Source of the DNA: Dirofilaria immitis
Lineage: Eukaryota > Nematoda > Chromadorea > Rhabditida > Onchocercidae
NCBI GenBank assembly: GCA_024305405.1
Contig: JAKNDB010000064.1
Location: 558,001 to 622,000 of the forward strand
Length of the DNA: 64,000 nt
Direction: 5' to 3'
In this document: positions 25,484 to 38,500 of the stretch, piece by piece
How the letters are laid out: each line of letters starts with the position of its first letter
Numbering within the stretch: position 1 is the stretch's first letter
The notes under the pieces: generated by a model
Databases searched by the model: none
What the model was told of the DNA's origin: nothing
The model's input: the letters and a program-made list of their open reading frames with translations, nothing else
Program-made: the position numbers and the translations under genes

Positions 25484-26544
25484 ATTCATTTGTAAATTTT
25501 TCTTCGCAGATAAATGTTAGGAAAAATATTTTGAGAGTTCCGCGAGAATAAATATTAGAAAAAATTTTTACTAAATATAAATTTGAACTTGGGATTATGA
25601 CTATTTTCAGAAATGTCGAAAGTGGATGATCTATTTTTACCCTTCTCCTTCATTAGGTACAACTGGGGCACTTAAATTTGGATTTTTGCAAGCCAGAATG
25701 GATAAGAAGTTAGTTTTCGTTTGAAGTTAAGGAAATTAATAGGGTGTACATAAATGAAAATAATTATACTTATTTATAATTCTGCAATATTGCTGTAAAT
25801 AATTCTTTGGAATTTAATTCTTCATTGCTTTGTGGTTTAATGTATTTTCAAGCACGTCGGCTTATCTTTTACTTTTCTTTTTTGCTCTCTATAGACTGTA
25901 AATTTCTGTTGTTAATTTCTGTAGTGTTTTTCCCCAATTTTGTTGAAAGCGACTGCTTCAGATATGGTAGGAGAAAATATAGGAAAGAGAACATGGCTCA
26001 GAAAATGGGCTTCATCATTGAAGTTTCTAATTTCCATGCTATTCTTTATAGATCTAAGATAGGTGTGAATAAAGAATTCAAGAAAGAGAGAAAAATGAAA
26101 TTTAGAAAAAATAAAATGGTTTTATTATTGTTTCAAAAACGAAGTCAGTATTTATTCCAATAAGAACATAAGTGCTTAAATTATTTAAATTTTTGTTGGC
26201 AGTGTACATGTTCACTTAGAAATTAGTTGTTCCAGGTATACCATCCTGAAATCTTTTTCTTATCCTGCTCATTGTGAACTATTTTATTACATTACGAGGC
26301 ATTTTTAATGGTGTTGTTGCATTATATTAGGTGCTTCGAAGCAATGCTAATGAGAAATGGAATTGTCTCTTTACTATATCATTATTGAATTCCTTTTCAT
26401 GCTAAAGCTTTTACAAGTTTCAGGAAAATAAAATGTTTTCTACGTTGAAGTTCTTCTCGATATTATTTGTCAAATACATATTGTAAGTAAAATTCACTTT
26501 CAGGTAAATTAATTATGCTTTAATTTATATTGTTGTATGCATCA
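25484..26544. other. Gap between CCDC134 and ZFAND1 homologues
   Basis: Mostly non-coding. At 25610-25725 a TTTTCAG acceptor precedes a phase-0 open frame (KCRKWMIYFYPSPS...) ending in TGA that could be an alternative last exon of the upstream gene; there is no family support. A 118-codon frame at 25807-26163 has skewed Phe/Leu/Lys content and no homology. CACTTTCAG at 26503 is a possible acceptor upstream of the ZFAND1 start. Confidence 0.4.
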
Positions 26545-29042
26545 ATGGCAGAATTCCCAGAACTAGGCAAAAATTGTTCGCTAGAGGCTTGCCACAAACT
26601 CGGTTAGCTATTTCCCATAATATTTCATATCTAACTGTCATGTTTGAAAGTTCATTAATTCCATAAATGATTCCATAAACGAAATCGACAACCAGAAAAT
26701 TATTCTAATATGCAATAATCGTTAGATATCGAAATCGAAGACTTATTAGTCTTCGCTTGAATAGTTTTGAGAGAAAATTATGTTGATGTTATAGTATCAA
26801 AATTCTATTGCTCGACATGGCATGTTTAAACTACTGATCAAATGATATTGCCAATTTTTCAGATTTCATGCCTTTTTCTGCAGTACGTGCGAGAAATATT
26901 TTTGGTACGTTTTTTCCTGCAAATTCTGTTCTGTCTTTGTCTTTTGGTATTAGAATTTACTATTTAAGTATCGTTGAAAATGCATTCATGCAAATATAGT
27001 ACGTACCGTTTTCGTTTTAAAAATTCCTGATAACAAGATATTACTGTTATCTTTGTCTTGACTTGTGGTGAAGTGCTTAAATTATGAAAAATCTGTTTCT
27101 AATTTTAAGAAGGAAATGTATTACTGTTTATATGACTCTGTGTACTTTTTTGTAATCATTTGTTTTTGTTTTTGTTTGTTTTTTTTCTTTTTCTTTTTCT
27201 ATAAATCATTTTTAATTTCATTGAAACATGTAATTATTCATTATAGCGGTGAACATCGATTTGATCATGGATGTCCGGTCGAAAATCTAGATGCTGGACA
27301 ATTAGGAGCATCTAGTGATGGTAGCAATAAACCGTTGAAACCATATTTGTGTTCGATGAATGGCTGTTTCATTTCTGAGATCATTCGAATCGACTGTCAA
27401 CGTTGTGGATTAAATTTTTGTCTAAAGTAAGCATGATAAAAAACTAAAATTTTTGTTTGCAAGGAGTGCGATGAATATAGTTACTTTATCCATTAAAACC
27501 GGTTTATGATGTGATTCAAAAGTTATGCTTGTTTTTTAAATAGCTGATTTTTTTCTTTCTGACGAATTTTAAGGTATTTTTTTCTATTATTTTACAGAAG
27601 TTTTTCTATTAAAGTATGATCGTATTTGCAGACATCGTTATCCAGACGAACATCAATGCCATGTCGAAGATGTTACGAATGGGCAAATTAACAATGATCT
27701 TCAGGAAAGAATAAAAGAAAAGATGATGATGATTATTGCTAGTGATAAAAGTCACATTATTGAAGCAAGTATCCCTTCACCATCACGGAAGAAAAAACCG
27801 GTTTATTCTTCTTTCGTTCTTTTTTTAATTTCTATAGTGATATGTTTTGAATGTTTTTACAACTTTATATAAAATTTAATGAATGCAGAAGACGAAAATG
27901 ATAAAAAGTAACAGGAGGTTTTTACTGACATTATTGCTTCTTTCCTGGAGGAATTCTGAGTATAAATTCTCTTTTTGTTTTCTTTGGAAAAAAAAGGATT
28001 TAAAGGAAGGATGATGTTGTTGTATTCAAAATTGAAATTGAAAAAAATTCGTTACATCAAGGAATTTTAGAGATCATTTAAAATTGCCCTTTTAGATGGA
28101 TGAAACGATACGGAGAAGAGCCGATCAAATAGCAGTAATGCGTCTTAAATCAAATAGTCACAATAGTCATGTAGGCTTTTTTAATTGATTTTCAAAGTGC
28201 TTATTTTGTTGTGTAACTTTATTATGCATTTGTAAATTTTCATTCTCATATTTTATTTGCTCTTAGATGATTATTTATTTTTTAAATCATTTTGTTAGCA
28301 AGAAATAGTCATTATTTATGATAGGTTATTAGAAAATAGCTTCGTTATATATAGTTATGATTTTTGTAAGATAATTAAAGACCAGATTTTTGTTACAGAT
28401 TCCAGCTGCTGAACAGATGTTTTTATTCGTTACGGAAAATGAAAAACGTGAACCAGTTATGGTTTCCAAAGTGCGTTTTATCTAAAAAATATGATATTGT
28501 TGTTTTAAATCTTACGCAAAATCTTTCCAAAATTTTTTCCAATTAGGAGATTTAAATTTATCGAAAATGTATTGCATTTCTAATAGATTACAAAAATTTT
28601 AATTAATGTCCAAATTTTTAACGTTGTATTTTCGAGTTCAGTAACTGTTTACAGCGTTGGACGATAGGACGCTGCCTTGATCAAATTGCGAAACAGTATT
28701 CGATCCCAATTAACAATGCTACGTTTGGAACTAAGGTATAATTTACGAGGTAATTATAGAAGTAGATTTATAAGTTGAAAATAGTACAAAAACTCAAGAT
28801 ACTAAGAGCATTAAAAACCTTTCTACAAACTTAGGTAATAGATAATCACAATTTAAGAAATTTGTAAGCGATCATTTTATGTAGTAGCGTATAATTATAA
28901 CTAATGATTCACTTCATTTCTTACCATACAGGCACTACGATTATACTGTGAAACCAATCAATCGAATCCTTTGCCGATGAGTGATAATGTCGAGAAGCAC
29001 TTGAAGGATATGTCTAACGTTTTCCTTAAAAGAAATGAGTGA
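26545..29042 (+). CDS. ZFAND1: ZFAND1-type protein with two AN1 zinc fingers
   Basis: Exons 26545-26602, 26863-26904, 27247-27426, 27632-27800, 28096-28170, 28399-28470, 28655-28735 and 28932-29042, about 262 residues (human ZFAND1 has 268). The start MAEFPELGKNCSLEACHKL opens the first AN1 finger, which continues with CSTCEKYF and EHRFDHGC. The second finger is complete: CSMNGCF, CQRCGLNFC, HRYPDEHQC. A linker, a helix with MRLK and a C-terminal ubiquitin-like part (VSKRWTIGRCLDQIA, LPMSD) follow, in family order. ZFAND1 recruits p97/VCP and the proteasome to arsenite-induced stress granules. Exon 26863-26904 is 42 nt where 43 are needed: the frame breaks in the T5 run at 26873, and adding one T restores PFFCSTC. 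All other junctions are in phase. Confidence 0.85.
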
Positions 29043-29149
29043 AAGTATGAAGAAATTGTATACGATATTTAGGTGTCTATAGAGAAATAATATAAGCGCG
29101 GATATTTCAATAAGGAGATTTGGTTTATTATTATCAAAGAAAGTTTGAA

Positions 29150-29960
29150 AACCATCACACAGATTTGTTGTGGGAGTGGTTACTTGAATAGAATTAATTT
29201 TAACATTATCTCTCTTTGGTTCGATTGATCGTTATCAAAACTACGGCTATGTTGGTATATCCACTTCCAGTTATTATTAGTCCAACCGTCGTATTGATTA
29301 AATGAAATCTTGATTAAATGTTGTAGATCTCATGTGATGACATAAAGTCATGGAATTACTCAGCTCCAACAAGTATATCTGGCTGTTTCCAATATCTATC
29401 TGCTTCGTCTAGTTGTTCTTGACATATCATAAGCGACATAGTTGCGAAAGACTGCATTAATGACTTCATAAGCTAAATTATTTGCAAATTTCCTGTTGAT
29501 TTACTTGTCGTTAATACTTCTTAGTGTGGTAAATAGTGTATAATGCCCTCTGATTCATTTTCGGCTTCACTTCTTCGATAGTATTGAATTGCATTTGTTC
29601 CTTGATTATTTCATTGTAACGATTGAGTAGTGATTTATTGTTTTGGAGATGCTTTATTAATGTCTTTAATCACCTAAGGCAAAGACCATAGTTATCTGGT
29701 AGGCTGACCTTTGTGTCTTTCGACGGCCAGCGAACTTGATATCTTTTATTCATCTTGTTGATTCTTTGTTTGAATTGTTCTAAAGCCTTCTCGTCATCCA
29801 AGAATTCGGCTATTCTTGAATACCAATCAGCTCTAATTTCCAGAAGTGATCTATTTCTTGATTTGTTGTGGAAGTGGTTTTTGGAATAGAATTTTAGTAG
29901 GACCTCTCTTTGGTTCGGCTTGATCTTTTTCAAAAGATCTTTATTATATCCTTAACAGTC
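29150..29960 (-). mobile_element. Degraded BEL/Pao-type LTR retrotransposon fragments, two pieces
   Basis: Read on the minus strand, 29933-29670 is open and carries PNQREVLLKFYSKN and YQVRWPSK...LPDNYGLC, the conserved start of the BEL/Pao reverse transcriptase region. It continues after a stop with LLNRYNEIIKEQ to about 29520. Lower down, about 29420-29230 carries DRYWKQPDILVGAE and FHLINTTVGLIITG, the aspartic-protease/linker region that normally precedes the RT. About 29240-29160 then repeats the RT start in diverged form (NQREIMLKLI). The order RT, protease, RT-start shows two partial copies head to tail. Stops and gaps show both are dead. No LTRs, integrase or RNase H were found. It lies between ZFAND1 and the RNase H gene, opposite to both. 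Confidence 0.7.
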
Positions 29961-30762
29961 AGTTGATGGCTGATAACTTTCTTCAAGAAATCACTAGCAT
30001 GATTTTACTGCGGAAAAAAATTCCTAAATATGCAATTAGCATGAAACATAGTGCATATAAGGACTTTTTAATTATCACTGATAAATTGCATATTTGGCAG
30101 ATTTCATGTTTTTTTTCAAGTAACAATTATGTTTAAAAAGTAAATGAAATTCTTGTTGTTTACTTGTTGTAAAAAGATGATATAAACAATTGTATTGCAA
30201 TAAAATTTATGAACCATTAGTATTTCTTTTTGGCGAAGAGGTTATTTCGTATATAATCATGCCAGTATTATTCATAAATAATATTCTGAATTTCTTGAAT
30301 ATTTTATTAAAAATTTAAATAAGAAATATTATAAAGAAGATTTTGGTATTTTAAAGAAATTGATATGTTTGATTTGATTACTTGCTGCATTTAATTTCTT
30401 TTTTGTATTATGGATCCAAATATTTATGTTATATAAAAAGGTAAAATTATAATATGCATGTGTTAAATAGACTAAGTCTAATCTGCCAGTACATATTAGA
30501 TATATGATATTAATGCGTATGATGTTACATTGGAGTGGACTTGTGTAATTAATAAATAATAAAGTAAGTGATACTATACGTTAATTCTAGGGCGAAGGAC
30601 CGTTTCATCATTCTGATGATAAGAATGTTAGGTTTGTCATGCTTCACATTATAGTCGTCTGTTTAGCAGATGATAAAATCAACTTCGTGATGGCATGAAT
30701 ATATTTCTCACCTCTGAGCATCTAAAATTACATTATTTTCATGGAATAATTTAAAATCCATT

Positions 30763-30772
30763 TATTTATAGG
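30763..30772 (+). promoter_or_regulatory. Candidate trans-splice acceptor before RNase H gene
   Basis: TTTATTTATAG followed by a single G and then the ATG at 30773. A cis exon this close to the start codon would leave almost no leader after splicing, which suits spliced-leader addition. This is an inference from position only. Confidence 0.4.
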
Positions 30773-32730
30773 ATGTCTGGATCAATACTAGCCAGACTCT
30801 CCAGATGTCTTTATTTTCATAAAGCTATTTCATCGACTGCGATATCAACCAAACGATTCTCATCAGCGCCGGATTTCGATGCATTAGCTCAAAAAGTTCA
30901 GCAATGGAAGGAGAAGCATGCTACTGATAATAGTAGCGTTGATAACAATGAAATTTTATTTGGTGATAAGATAGTTGAAGAAAGGGAGTGGATGAAGTTA
31001 GTCTTATTAATAATTCGGTAAAATTAGTATTCGGGCTGCCTGATCGTAGAATATTTGAATACAATCTATTTTCTTATTGCTGCTGCTGCAGCATGCGGCG
31101 CTGGATTGAGTATGAATATCTTAAATATTGATGATATGATTTCCTTCTATTCTGTTTGAAGTAAATTGTCAGAGAACTCATAATTTTTAATTTATTGTGA
31201 AAAAAATAGAACTGTAATTCTCAACTTTCATTATATATTAGGAGATTTTTTTCTGTTTTAAATCTGAAATTATTTCATGTACAGAGCTCCATTAGTATAT
31301 TGCGATGGTTCATTTGATTGGACATTAAGAAAAGGCGGTATTGGAATATTTTGGAGCCCGAACGATGAACGTAATTCTCATCTTTCACTTACAGGATCTA
31401 AATTAACTAATATTCGAGCTGAAATACAAGCGGTCAGTCTGGCTGCTTTACAGGTTAGTTTTCTCTTTTTTTTTTTGAAATTTTTAAACCTTTGCAATTT
31501 ATTTTTGTTGCTTTTGCAGCATAATTCAATTTTTTATCGTATGTTTTGGCCGTAATGCAGTTTTTTTATTATATATTTTTTATTATGTTTCTTCACACAT
31601 TTTATAGTAACAATTTCGTCAACAAAATAATTTGCTGTTAAAATGACTACAAAAGTATAATATTAAGTTGATTTATTTCAAGTTTACCGCTTTTTTAGGC
31701 TTGTTCCTTAGATTTTGAACGAGTAATTATCAAAACGGATTCGCAGTTTGTGGTGAAAGTGATTAATTCGTGGCTCGCTAGATGGCGGTCCAATGAATGG
31801 AAGAAAGCAGACGGAAAACAGATCGAAAATATGGATGATATCCAGAAACTCAGTCGGTATACCGAAATGATAAAAGTATGTTCAAAATTTATCTATACAT
31901 TATTTCATTCTCTAAAACATGTATCATATGTAAATGATATTTTTGAATGAATGTATGCAATAAAGAAAAAATGAAATCATTCAATAAAGATTCAGTTCTT
32001 GAGCAATACCCTTACAATTAAAGGTATACACTTAGTTAAGAACTAACAAAAACCAATTTAAGGTTACAGAATAAAATAGAATTAAGTCAATAAAAATTTT
32101 TCACATCACTTATTTCTACTAATCCTTCATTGGAGCTCTCCTAAACTTCATTTACTCAATTCGATCCTCTTAGTCTCTATTTTTACTCTTTAAACAGCGA
32201 TTTAACAGAGCTTCCAGTTATCTAAAATTGGTAGACTATAAGAGAATAAGATACTGACATCATGGATAAACGATTAGGAAAGTTTTAAGATTTTAAAGGT
32301 AAAGCAAAGCTATACCAAAAACAAAAAGAATATGATCTACGGAGTTCTTTCTATAAATTTTTATAAAAACATATTTTATTAGCACAATGAGAGACTTACT
32401 CAGGAAAACATTGCTATGGAAGAACAATCATTTTTCACGGTGTTTGAAGAATGTCTTAGGATTATGAATTTTTAAAATTTCTATAGTGTCACAACTATTA
32501 TTGATTTGAAATCTTTTTAGATGCGTGTAGAACACACATATGGACATCAGAAATATGATGAAGGCAAAGAAATGGAAGAGAACTGGGATGAAATGTCATG
32601 TGATGAAAGGGATCGCTGCGGAAATTTTCATAGTGATCGGTTGTCGAGATTAGCAATTAATGAACCAATGATGACGGATGAAGAGTTCGAAGAACTATGT
32701 CAGACAAAACTTGACAAACATTGCAACTGA
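30773..32730 (+). CDS. Ribonuclease H1-type protein, probably mitochondrial
   Basis: Exons 30773-30996, 31285-31453, 31699-31875 and 32521-32730 join in phase to 259 residues. Type 1 RNase H cuts the RNA strand of RNA-DNA hybrids. The acidic catalytic residues are visible: Asp in VYCDGS, Glu in NIRAEIQAV, Asp in IKTDSQFVV and Asp in HSDRLSRLA. The N-terminal 35 residues (MSGSILARLSRCLYFHKAIS) are rich in Arg and Ser and lack acids, as in a mitochondrial import signal. The usual N-terminal hybrid-binding domain is not visible; a short Lys/Glu/Asp-rich linker takes its place. Between the GH of YGHQKYDEG and the last Asp lie about 30 mostly charged residues where related enzymes have about 10. 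An open segment at 32382-32475 with an acceptor could be an alternative exon, but is not needed. Confidence 0.85.
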
Positions 32731-34145
32731 TTTTTCTTTCATAAATTTCTTTGTTGATCTTAACTTGTGGTGTACTTGCGACATATTTTTCTGTAATTCG
32801 TATAAGCTTCAAGCAAAAGAAAGGTTTGGTTTCTTTTTCTGGAGAGATGGAAAATAAATTTGACTTTTTTGCCTTATTCTTGAAAAGAATTCAAATTTTG
32901 AGAAATCTCAAGATCATGCGAAATGACAGTAGAAGCAAAGGATTGGCCACTCTGCTTCGAAATTTGGAAATCTTTTAGAAAAACTACATTTTTCATCCAG
33001 AATATCATCTCTTCAGAATATAATATACGTTTTTTCGCAAATTTTGATTCTAATATTTTTTAAGACAAAACAATGCAAGCATTTGGGTCTCTACAAAGCA
33101 TCGTAATATTGATTTTTTTCCTTTTAAGTACATTAAGTCGTAGATATATTAGCTTCACTTTTATTATACATCATAAATGAATATAATATATATAAATGCT
33201 TGGTTAAGAAATTTTTGAACAATTAGAAGGATAATATTTTTGCACTATTTTAAAATCTTTGCAGTAATTTGAATTTTCTTATTGATTAGATGGATTCAAG
33301 CATACAACTTTATTTTTCTAATGCAGAACATATTTGGTTAACTGCGTTTTCTTCGATGGAATTAAATACCACTAAACTATCATTATTGCTTAAGACGGTT
33401 CCGTTTTCTCCTGACATTGGCATAGCTATAAGCCAGACAACAGAAATTGGTCATGAAATCGATGTTCCTACTTATCAATGAATCATCACTGACATACCGA
33501 AAGCTCGTTCCGTAGTGATTGGTTGGTGACATTTTTGAGCGATAATTTTGAAGTTTGTTGCGAAAATTTGTATATATGGTTTTTTAAAATGAAACGATAC
33601 TGATAAAGGTTTTTATTGGAGCAATTTCTAGACATCTATGATAGAATCTATGATAGAGATGATAGAAATTATGATAGAAATTCTATGATAGAAATTTTCA
33701 AGTGAAGAGCATGAAGTTTCTGTTGTATGGAATCCTTACATAAAATGTGTACACGATTCATATCGCATATTTACTATCTCGAATTTCATTTTTCTATAAA
33801 AATTTATATTTCGTTAAAAATTTCATCTTAAAATTTATATTTTCGCAGAATAGAAGTACAAAATTTTATTATAGATTATAAGTTGATAATTTATTCCAAA
33901 AGCGATAATTGCAACGTACAGATTAACATTCTGAATCTTTGTGTAGTAAATACAATGTTCTAATAGACGTCGACATGTATGCCGTATGGTCGGTCATTAG
34001 GTAAGATAATTTCAATACTGACTTCCGGATTTTCGCGTAAAACTGTGATAAGATGATCTCAATATCGATTTCTGTATTTTCATGTAAAATTGTGTTATCA
34101 TTGTACAGAAGTGAAAATAAAACAATTATATATAATTTTTATAAT
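32731..34145. other. Gap between RNase H and GTF2H5 genes
   Basis: Mostly non-coding. A 64-codon open frame at 33290-33481 starts directly after a TTGATTAG acceptor-like sequence and has balanced composition, so it might be a terminal exon, but no partner or homology was recognised. A GATAGAAATTCTATGATAGA-type short repeat lies at about 33635-33700. The 3' ends of two convergent genes meet here. Confidence 0.4.
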
Positions 34146-34361
34146 TTACTTATCACCAAGATCAGGCGAAAGTGATTCCATCATTTGATCAAGTTTTTGC
34201 TCGAGAATTGGTACAATTTCCTTGTCGACCATAATATGTGTCTCATCCAATTCCTTCACAACAAACTTCGATCCCAATGCACGTGATTCATCCAGATATA
34301 TTAAGAGTTGACGCATTGCCGGATCGCAACGTATCAATACGCCTTTCTTCACGTTTACCAT
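34146..34361 (-). CDS. GTF2H5: TFIIH subunit 5 (GTF2H5/TTDA/TFB5)
   Basis: A single uninterrupted 71-codon frame, the usual length of this family (human 71 residues). The start MVNVKKGVLIRCDPAMRQLL and the blocks YLDESRALGSKF and LDETHIMVDKEIV align along the whole human and yeast protein. The subunit stabilises the TFIIH core by binding p52, and is needed for nucleotide excision repair and for normal TFIIH levels. It is the only intact gene found on the minus strand here and one of the few without introns. It runs convergent to the RNase H gene and divergent from the M16 gene, 1.2 kb away. Absence of introns could be ancestral, given the tiny size. Confidence 0.93.
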   Translation of the reverse strand: MVNVKKGVLIRCDPAMRQLLIYLDESRALGSKFVVKELDETHIMVDKEIVPILEQKLDQMMESLSPDLGDK

Positions 34362-35578
34362 TCCTTTATCGATTTACCTTTCTGCAATATTTGGTGTATT
34401 GAGTTTTCTACGAAAAATTTCTAAACTGCAAGGATTTCTGTTTCTTTAGAAACAATTAAATTAAACATACAGGAAGTAACTATGTTCAACTAATAGAAGA
34501 GAACCTGATTCGATTGATATCAGGTTTACTGGAAATGACCTGACCTGACTTCGTAAACGTTCAAAGATTTTCTAACGCTGTTGCGGTATAAGGTGGCAAA
34601 GTTGACATTTTTACTTCTTACGGTATATTTGATGATAGGTAGGAGTAATGGGAGAGTTAATCTTTGATTATCTTTTTGCAATGCAAATTTGAATTATATA
34701 TGGGTTTCGAATTGTAATGTTATCGATAATTTAAATTTGAATTATTTATGAAGTTTGAACTACCACATTAACTATAATTCAAATTTGAATTATTTATGAA
34801 GACTTGAATCATCACCAGTTAACACGATGTTAACGATTATTCAAGTTCGATTTAATATCTGTTTGAATAAATTCATATAAATAAAAATGTTCGGGAAAGG
34901 TAAATTCAATGCTTTCTTTTTATAGGTTATTGTTTTCTAAGAGAATTATTGATATATTATAATCACACGTGATATGATTATTCATAGTTTTAAAATTGCC
35001 AAAATAACATTAAATTTCCTGTCTTTCGAAATATTTTTCACTTATTACATTTTTCTATTACTTTTGTATTATTAAAACTTTTTCAATTACTTTCGAATAT
35101 ACGATATATTTTCTATGAAAATACGAATTGTTATTTTTGTAATAGCTGAAAATTTTTGTATAAAATTGTTTTGTCATATCAATTAATCAGCTTTGCTTAG
35201 TTAATAAATTTTGTAAAATTTGCAAAATTTTTTTTTTCTAAATAATTTAATAATAGAATGCGGAACTTTGAAATTTGCCTTTTAGATGTTTCGTGAGATA
35301 AAATTGGATTAGTTGAAAAGTACTTGTACTTGTTTTTATTCTTCGCTGGGAACATTTCTTTCAGAATCATTTCTTTTACTGAACGATGATAATCGTAGAT
35401 AGAAATATAAGAAATCGAGCAGATAGACAAAGTTTTCTGCCTTTTTTTTTTGCTTTTATATAGCTTTAATTCTTTAATAATGTAAATTTGCAGGTTTAAA
35501 AAGAGTTAGATAAACAGTAATTTCACGTACATAGAATTTGAAGCTATTTAATATCAGTGAAATACTTCACCAATAATA
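34362..35578. other. Divergent intergenic region between GTF2H5 and M16 genes
   Basis: Presumed to hold both promoters. Several short direct repeats of AATTTGAATTAT(T/A)TATG occur at about 34685-34800. AATATCAG at 35550-35557 is a possible acceptor 21 bases before the M16 start. The 77-codon minus frame at 35197-35430 is Lys/Asn/Ile-rich without homology. Confidence 0.4.
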
Positions 35579-38500
35579 ATGGATACGGAAAAAGGCGAAG
35601 GTAAGAAGACTAGTCTTTATTTATTCATAATATTTATAATATTTTGCATCAAAAAGTTTTATGTGTAATATATGGAGTTGAATCATACCGTATATTTGAA
35701 ATTATCAATTTTAAATCGATAAATGTGAATACCTTATTTCATTCATGTTATATTATTATTTTGCTAGAAGATGCAACTTATTTCTTGTCGATAAAATTTT
35801 TGTAAATACAAAATTCAACTTTCAAATTTCAAAATTAATATATTGTGCATTAACGAAAGAAAAGGCAAATTATTCTTATTATAATTGTATATGTGCGCTG
35901 ACATAATAAATAATTAATAATATTTAGCATTACGTCATTCATTGTCAATAAAATTATTGAAATGAAACCATTGCTTCAATATATCAGAGATTCATTAACT
36001 CAGTCATCGATTTAATTTCAAATATTGAATTTCGGAATGGCACTGACATCACTCGGTCTAGGATGAACATTATATTCTAGTAATAAATCGAAAAAAGGCG
36101 AGCAACTTTAATTGGTTTAATTTTATTAACTATTTAGAGGAAGTGCTGTCTCGAAATTTAATGATTATGGATCGAGATATTCGAATAATGTGATGTTGGG
36201 AAGAACTAATCTCTCTTCGTTCGCTATTTAATAAGTATTTGTTCTTAATGGGATTAAAAAGATTGAAGAGATTTGATGGAACCCGATTTTAGCAATCAAC
36301 TTTTGAAAAATTCACTTTATAAGAAAAAAATCCAAATTAGTGAAAACATAAGAAAATGAAAAGTCTTAATAGATATAAGGCAGAATAAAAAGTTTTCGAT
36401 ATAATATCGCAGAGAAAGTTATTTGGATAGGTTCTATTTGTTCGAAAGACAAGTCTAATAGTATCTTTTACAGTATGAGGATTAATAGGCTCGCTTATCT
36501 ATTAAAATTGAATGACCTGATTTCGAGTAATTTAGTTAATTATTGCAGGCTACCGTTAAATGTTTTATTGACGAAAATTTGATTTTATCGTTTATCCTAA
36601 TCTGTTCTATTGTTTATGAATATCCAGAATATGTTTTCCACTCTTATACTTAAATATTAAATTATTGTAATGAAAAGATTATCGACAAGTTATAGCTATA
36701 TTTCAAAGCTGAGCTGCCATGATACTATGCAGCGATACTTTTCACAAACTCATCTTACCGGTCAGTTAGGTTTAGCATATTATTTTATCATGTTCTGATT
36801 CAATAATTTTGTTGATATCATCATTTGAAAAGGAAGAATTCTTTTTGTTTTAGGATATTCTGCTAGTTTTTTAATATTTTCATTTCCGTAATTCTAGGCA
36901 CTGCGAAATTTTTGTTATTTTGTATTTACAATGATATTACTGCAACAAGTTAACATGATTATATCCAACTATTGTTTCTTTTCTTGTTGCGAAATTAAAT
37001 GCGTTGAATGTTTATCGCACGTCGTTGTTCAGAAATTTTGTGAATCATTTAGGAAGATTTAGTAATAGTATTGATATAAAATGGACATATTTTCCGTCTT
37101 TTTTTTCTAATTTTTCTATTATATGATTAAATATGCAAAATATCACATTTTTCAGGGCATATCAATAAGATGAAAGAAGGATGGACAGCCAGCTCAATGT
37201 ACAAAATAAATGGAGAGATACCACTTGTAATTTATATGTCAAATTATTCCAAACTTCGAGTTGCTATTGCCAGTACACCAGGACCTCTGGTTAAAGGTCT
37301 TATCTCTTTTGGTTAGCTTTATTTTAATTTCAATATCAATAAAAATTCTGAAGAATTTTGTTCAAATTTTGAAGCATTATGCAAGATGTCTTACTTCGTA
37401 TTATCATTTCATTGACCATAATCATCGCCTGCACTGGCTTTTTGAGAAAATTATTTAGTACTAGTTGTCAGGCGTTCCTTTAACAATTTGTTAGGCTTTT
37501 GTTAACTGATTTAAAAGAGTTTGAAGAGTTGAACTGAAAAAGAGTTTGAAGAGTTGAACTGAAAAAGAGTTTGATAGATGTCTAGCTAATGGAATTTTGC
37601 AAAAAGAAAGTTTGTGATTATATAATCAATTAATATATTTAGTGACAGAGACACTCGATAATGATGGCTTACCTCATACTCTGGAACATCTTGTTTTTAT
37701 GGGTAGTCAAAAATATCCATACAAAGGTGTTCTGGATTTGATTGCCAATCGATGTATGGCATCAGGAACAAATGCGTTTACTGCTCAAGATCATACAGGT
37801 TATGAATTGATTACTGTAAGTGATTTATTATCCACAATGCATTTATCCAAACAATTCAATGAAGCTTTTATTTCGAATATATAATGACTATACATCATTG
37901 TTTAGCAAAAGATCAATACGAAAAAAGAAAGGTTGAAGCCTAGGCGAAGTTAAATGAATTTCATGTGAGAAACATTGTTTTTTAGGCAATATTGTTTATC
38001 TTTATGATAAATTTGCTTCACAATAAATAGTTGGTGCTTTATAGTACTTGATATATTCTTACTAGGTTGGCAGTCAAGGATTCTTGAAAGTTTTACCTAT
38101 CTATCTGGATCATTTGCTATCGCCGACATTAACGGTCAGTTACATGCAGTTATTAATGAATTAGGTATTTAAAGTATTATTAATTTGATTTTACTCGTTT
38201 TATTTTGTTCAATGCTAGTTCTACATTTTGCAGAACTTTGCAATTTTTGATTGGCAGCGCTACTTTTTTTGTTCTTATTACTACACTTGCAAAAATTCTC
38301 TTTATTGTAAAGAGAATTGTTACTCTTGTGCCCTTTACTCAATTTAAACTTTTTTCTTGTTTAGTTTTGAGATTTCTGTATAATACATATAATGCATACA
38401 TACATTATAATCCAAAACTAAAATCAGATTATCAGAGAAGAAGAACAAAATATTCGTAATCTTGATTCGGATTAATTTTTTTATCAATTATAGACATAAA

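Noticed and set aside
25807..26163. 118-codon + frame
   Set aside because: Skewed Phe/Lys content, no homology, and no splice-consistent neighbours; it sits between two complete genes.
33290..33481. 64-codon + frame after an acceptor-like TTGATTAG
   Set aside because: Composition is plausible, but no partner exon or family was found; kept only as a note on the gap.
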